This document shows positions 7,713 through 8,641 of a DNA stretch of 8,641 nucleotides, piece after piece. Each line of letters begins with the position of its first letter. Positions within the stretch are counted from its first letter, which is position 1. The translations under genes and the position numbers were made by a program. This stretch comes from Bacillota bacterium (GTDB lineage Bacteria; Bacillota_G; Limnochordia; DTU010), in assembly GCA_012799255.1 (NCBI GenBank), contig JAAZLQ010000350.1, positions 1-8,641 of the forward strand. The letters run 5' to 3'. The notes beneath the pieces are model-generated. The model saw only the letters and a program-made list of their open reading frames with translations, did not search any database and had not been told where the DNA came from.

Positions 7713-8412
7713 AATGGTTGGTTATGCCTGCAATATAAAATTGCAATGGCTAAATTATGCGGTCTCACTTTTGGATGAAAATCTAACAGAGGCTGAGTTC
7801 AAAGAAAAAATGAATGAGTATCTTTCTTTCGAGATTGATAGTCCGACAAGATTGCGCAAGAGCCGAGAAATCATTATGAATACTTGGTTCTACGATTCGG
7901 ATGAAATCACTCCGATTCGACAGGAAGCACTGACACTGCTGAAAGCCCACCCAGAATGCGATGTGGCAATTCACCTGTGCCTGATGTACCTTGCATATCC
8001 AGTAGTAGCGGATATCTGTAAGTTCATGGGGCGTCTGTTTGAATATCAGGATGAAGTAACAAACACGGTGTTGAATCAGAAGTTGTATGACGAATGGGGT
8101 GAAAGAACGACACTCCATACGACTTGTCGTCGAGTTACGCTGACATTAAAGGATATGGGGATTTTGGAAAATGAGACGAGAACCCGTTATCGTTTAAATA
8201 AGCAGACAATTACAAATCCGGCAGTTGTTAATTTTATCCTTAGTATTGCGATGAAAATTGAGGATTCTGGTTATTATCCATTCGTGGGTTTGACAGAATT
8301 TGACATGATGTTCCCGTTCAAATACCAAGTGACAAAAGAACAGTTAATGGAGTGTGAGAAATTCTCTATGAGCAACTTTGGTGGAGAATTGTCTATCTCC
8401 TTGAACGATTAA
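7705..8412 (+). CDS. brxA: BrxA-like BREX protein (DUF1819 type)
   Basis: This 235-residue protein is all-helical in character, with no transmembrane segment and no enzyme motif. Position as the gene after pglZ is where brxA sits in type 3 BREX. The shape also fits DUF1819/BrxA: an N-terminal helical part (residues 1-105) with RKSREIIMNTWF near 51-62, followed by a winged-helix-like stretch at about 111-166. There, LHTTCRRVTLTLKDMGIL reads as a recognition helix region, and the ENETRTRYRLNK that follows as a wing. BrxA proteins studied in other systems bind DNA and are small accessory factors of the complex. I made the assignment from overall pattern and context, not from an invariant catalytic motif, so it is less certain than the neighbouring enzymes. 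It could be another winged-helix protein. The gene overlaps pglZ by 8 bases, so the two products are probably made together. Its local GC is lower than that of the helicase gene. Confidence 0.75.
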   Translation: MAKMVGYACNIKLQWLNYAVSLLDENLTEAEFKEKMNEYLSFEIDSPTRLRKSREIIMNTWFYDSDEITPIRQEALTLLKAHPECDVAIHLCLMYLAYPVVADICKFMGRLFEYQDEVTNTVLNQKLYDEWGERTTLHTTCRRVTLTLKDMGILENETRTRYRLNKQTITNPAVVNFILSIAMKIEDSGYYPFVGLTEFDMMFPFKYQVTKEQLMECEKFSMSNFGGELSISLND

Positions 8413-8417
8413 AAATG

Positions 8418-8425
8418 AAAGGAGG
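8418..8425 (+). promoter_or_regulatory. Strong ribosome binding site before the small terminal ORF
   Basis: AAAGGAGG is the best Shine-Dalgarno match in the window. It is 7 bases before GTG at 8433 and 16 bases before ATG at 8442. It argues that the short frame downstream is translated and that GTG is its start. Confidence 0.75.
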
Positions 8426-8432
8426 CCAGTCG

Positions 8433-8591
8433 GTGAAAGAAATGACATGGGATGAGTACTATGCCGGTTTTTACGACTGGTCTCTTAGTACGCAGAAGCG
8501 TGGTCTGATTTTGGATGATTCCAAATATGATGGCATGGCGACAGGTCTCCCTTTTCATATTCCGTTTGTTGTGCGGAGAAAGCACAAGTAA
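8433..8591 (+). CDS. Small protein of unknown function (52 residues) downstream of brxA
   Basis: A short frame starts at GTG 8433 and stops at TAA 8589-8591. The product begins MKEMTWDEYYAGFYDWSLST and ends in a basic tail (VVRRKHK). It is rich in aromatic and acidic residues at the N-terminus, with Trp, Tyr and Phe spaced in WDEYYAGFYDW, and then contains YDGMATGLPFHIPF. No signal peptide or clear membrane segment is seen, so a cytosolic protein is likely. The start is chosen from AAAGGAGG at 8418-8425. An in-frame ATG at 8415 would give 58 residues but has no ribosome binding site and would make the site itself coding; ATG at 8442 would give 49. It lies 20 bases after brxA, so it is probably part of the operon. 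I do not recognise its family with confidence. It could be a new accessory BREX gene, an unrelated cargo gene, or the short remnant of a longer protein. Confidence 0.65.
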   Translation: MKEMTWDEYYAGFYDWSLSTQKRGLILDDSKYDGMATGLPFHIPFVVRRKHK

Positions 8592-8641
8592 ACCTTTTAA
8601 TTTTGGCATACTTTTTAATTTTACCTTTTCCGGGCCTGTCG
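8592..8641. repeat. AT-rich tail with two imperfect 13-base direct repeats
   Basis: ACCTTTTAATTTT at 8592-8604 and ACTTTTTAATTTT at 8610-8622 match at 12 of 13 positions, offset by 18 bases. ACCTTTT occurs once more at 8623-8629. The stretch follows the last stop directly and contrasts with the coding DNA before it; the final bases turn GC-rich (CCGGGCC). I see no stem-loop, so it is not a standard intrinsic terminator. It may be spacer DNA, a protein-binding site, or the edge of the defence cassette. Confidence 0.4.

Noticed and set aside
8415..8417. ATG as the start of the small terminal ORF (58 residues)
   Set aside because: No ribosome binding site precedes it, and its first codons are the AAAGGAGG sequence itself. 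GTG at 8433 is better placed.
8592..8641. Intrinsic terminator after the small ORF
   Set aside because: There are T runs, but I find no GC-rich inverted repeat before them. If a terminator exists, it probably lies beyond the window.

Overview
The window is the downstream part of one tightly packed operon on the plus strand. The gene set and order match a type 3-like BREX phage-defence locus: brxC (3' end only), pglX, brxHII, pglZ, brxA. A further small gene of unknown function, 52 codons long, follows brxA. The published type 3 order is brxF-brxC-pglXI-brxHII-pglZ-brxA, so brxF and most of brxC should lie to the left, outside the window. No rRNA, tRNA, CRISPR array, transposase or integrase is visible.

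The organism is probably a low-to-mid GC Firmicute, most likely a gut-type Clostridium relative such as an Oscillospiraceae or Lachnospiraceae member. This is inferred from strong AGGAGG-like ribosome binding sites before nearly every gene, moderate GC, and the style of the proteins. The sequence alone does not give genus or species.

Layout: 1-1010 is the C-terminal part of BrxC. 1013-3553 is a Zn-ribbon adenine-type DNA methyltransferase. 3573-6245 is a SNF2/HepA-like helicase. 6249-7712 is a PglZ-domain protein. 7705-8412 is a BrxA (DUF1819-like) protein. 8433-8591 is the small ORF. 8592-8641 is an AT-rich tail with short direct repeats. Gaps between genes are 2, 19, 3, -8 and 20 bases, so the genes are very likely co-transcribed and partly translationally coupled. 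The promoter must lie upstream of the window.

Working model, from knowledge of BREX: PglX methylates one strand of a short non-palindromic motif and so marks host DNA. BrxC (ATPase), PglZ, the helicase and BrxA act with it to block replication of unmodified phage DNA. How this works in type 3 systems is not settled. The points most worth a second look are the small gene after brxA, the base-composition mosaic inside pglX, the DPPF form of the methyltransferase catalytic motif, and the compact PglZ.
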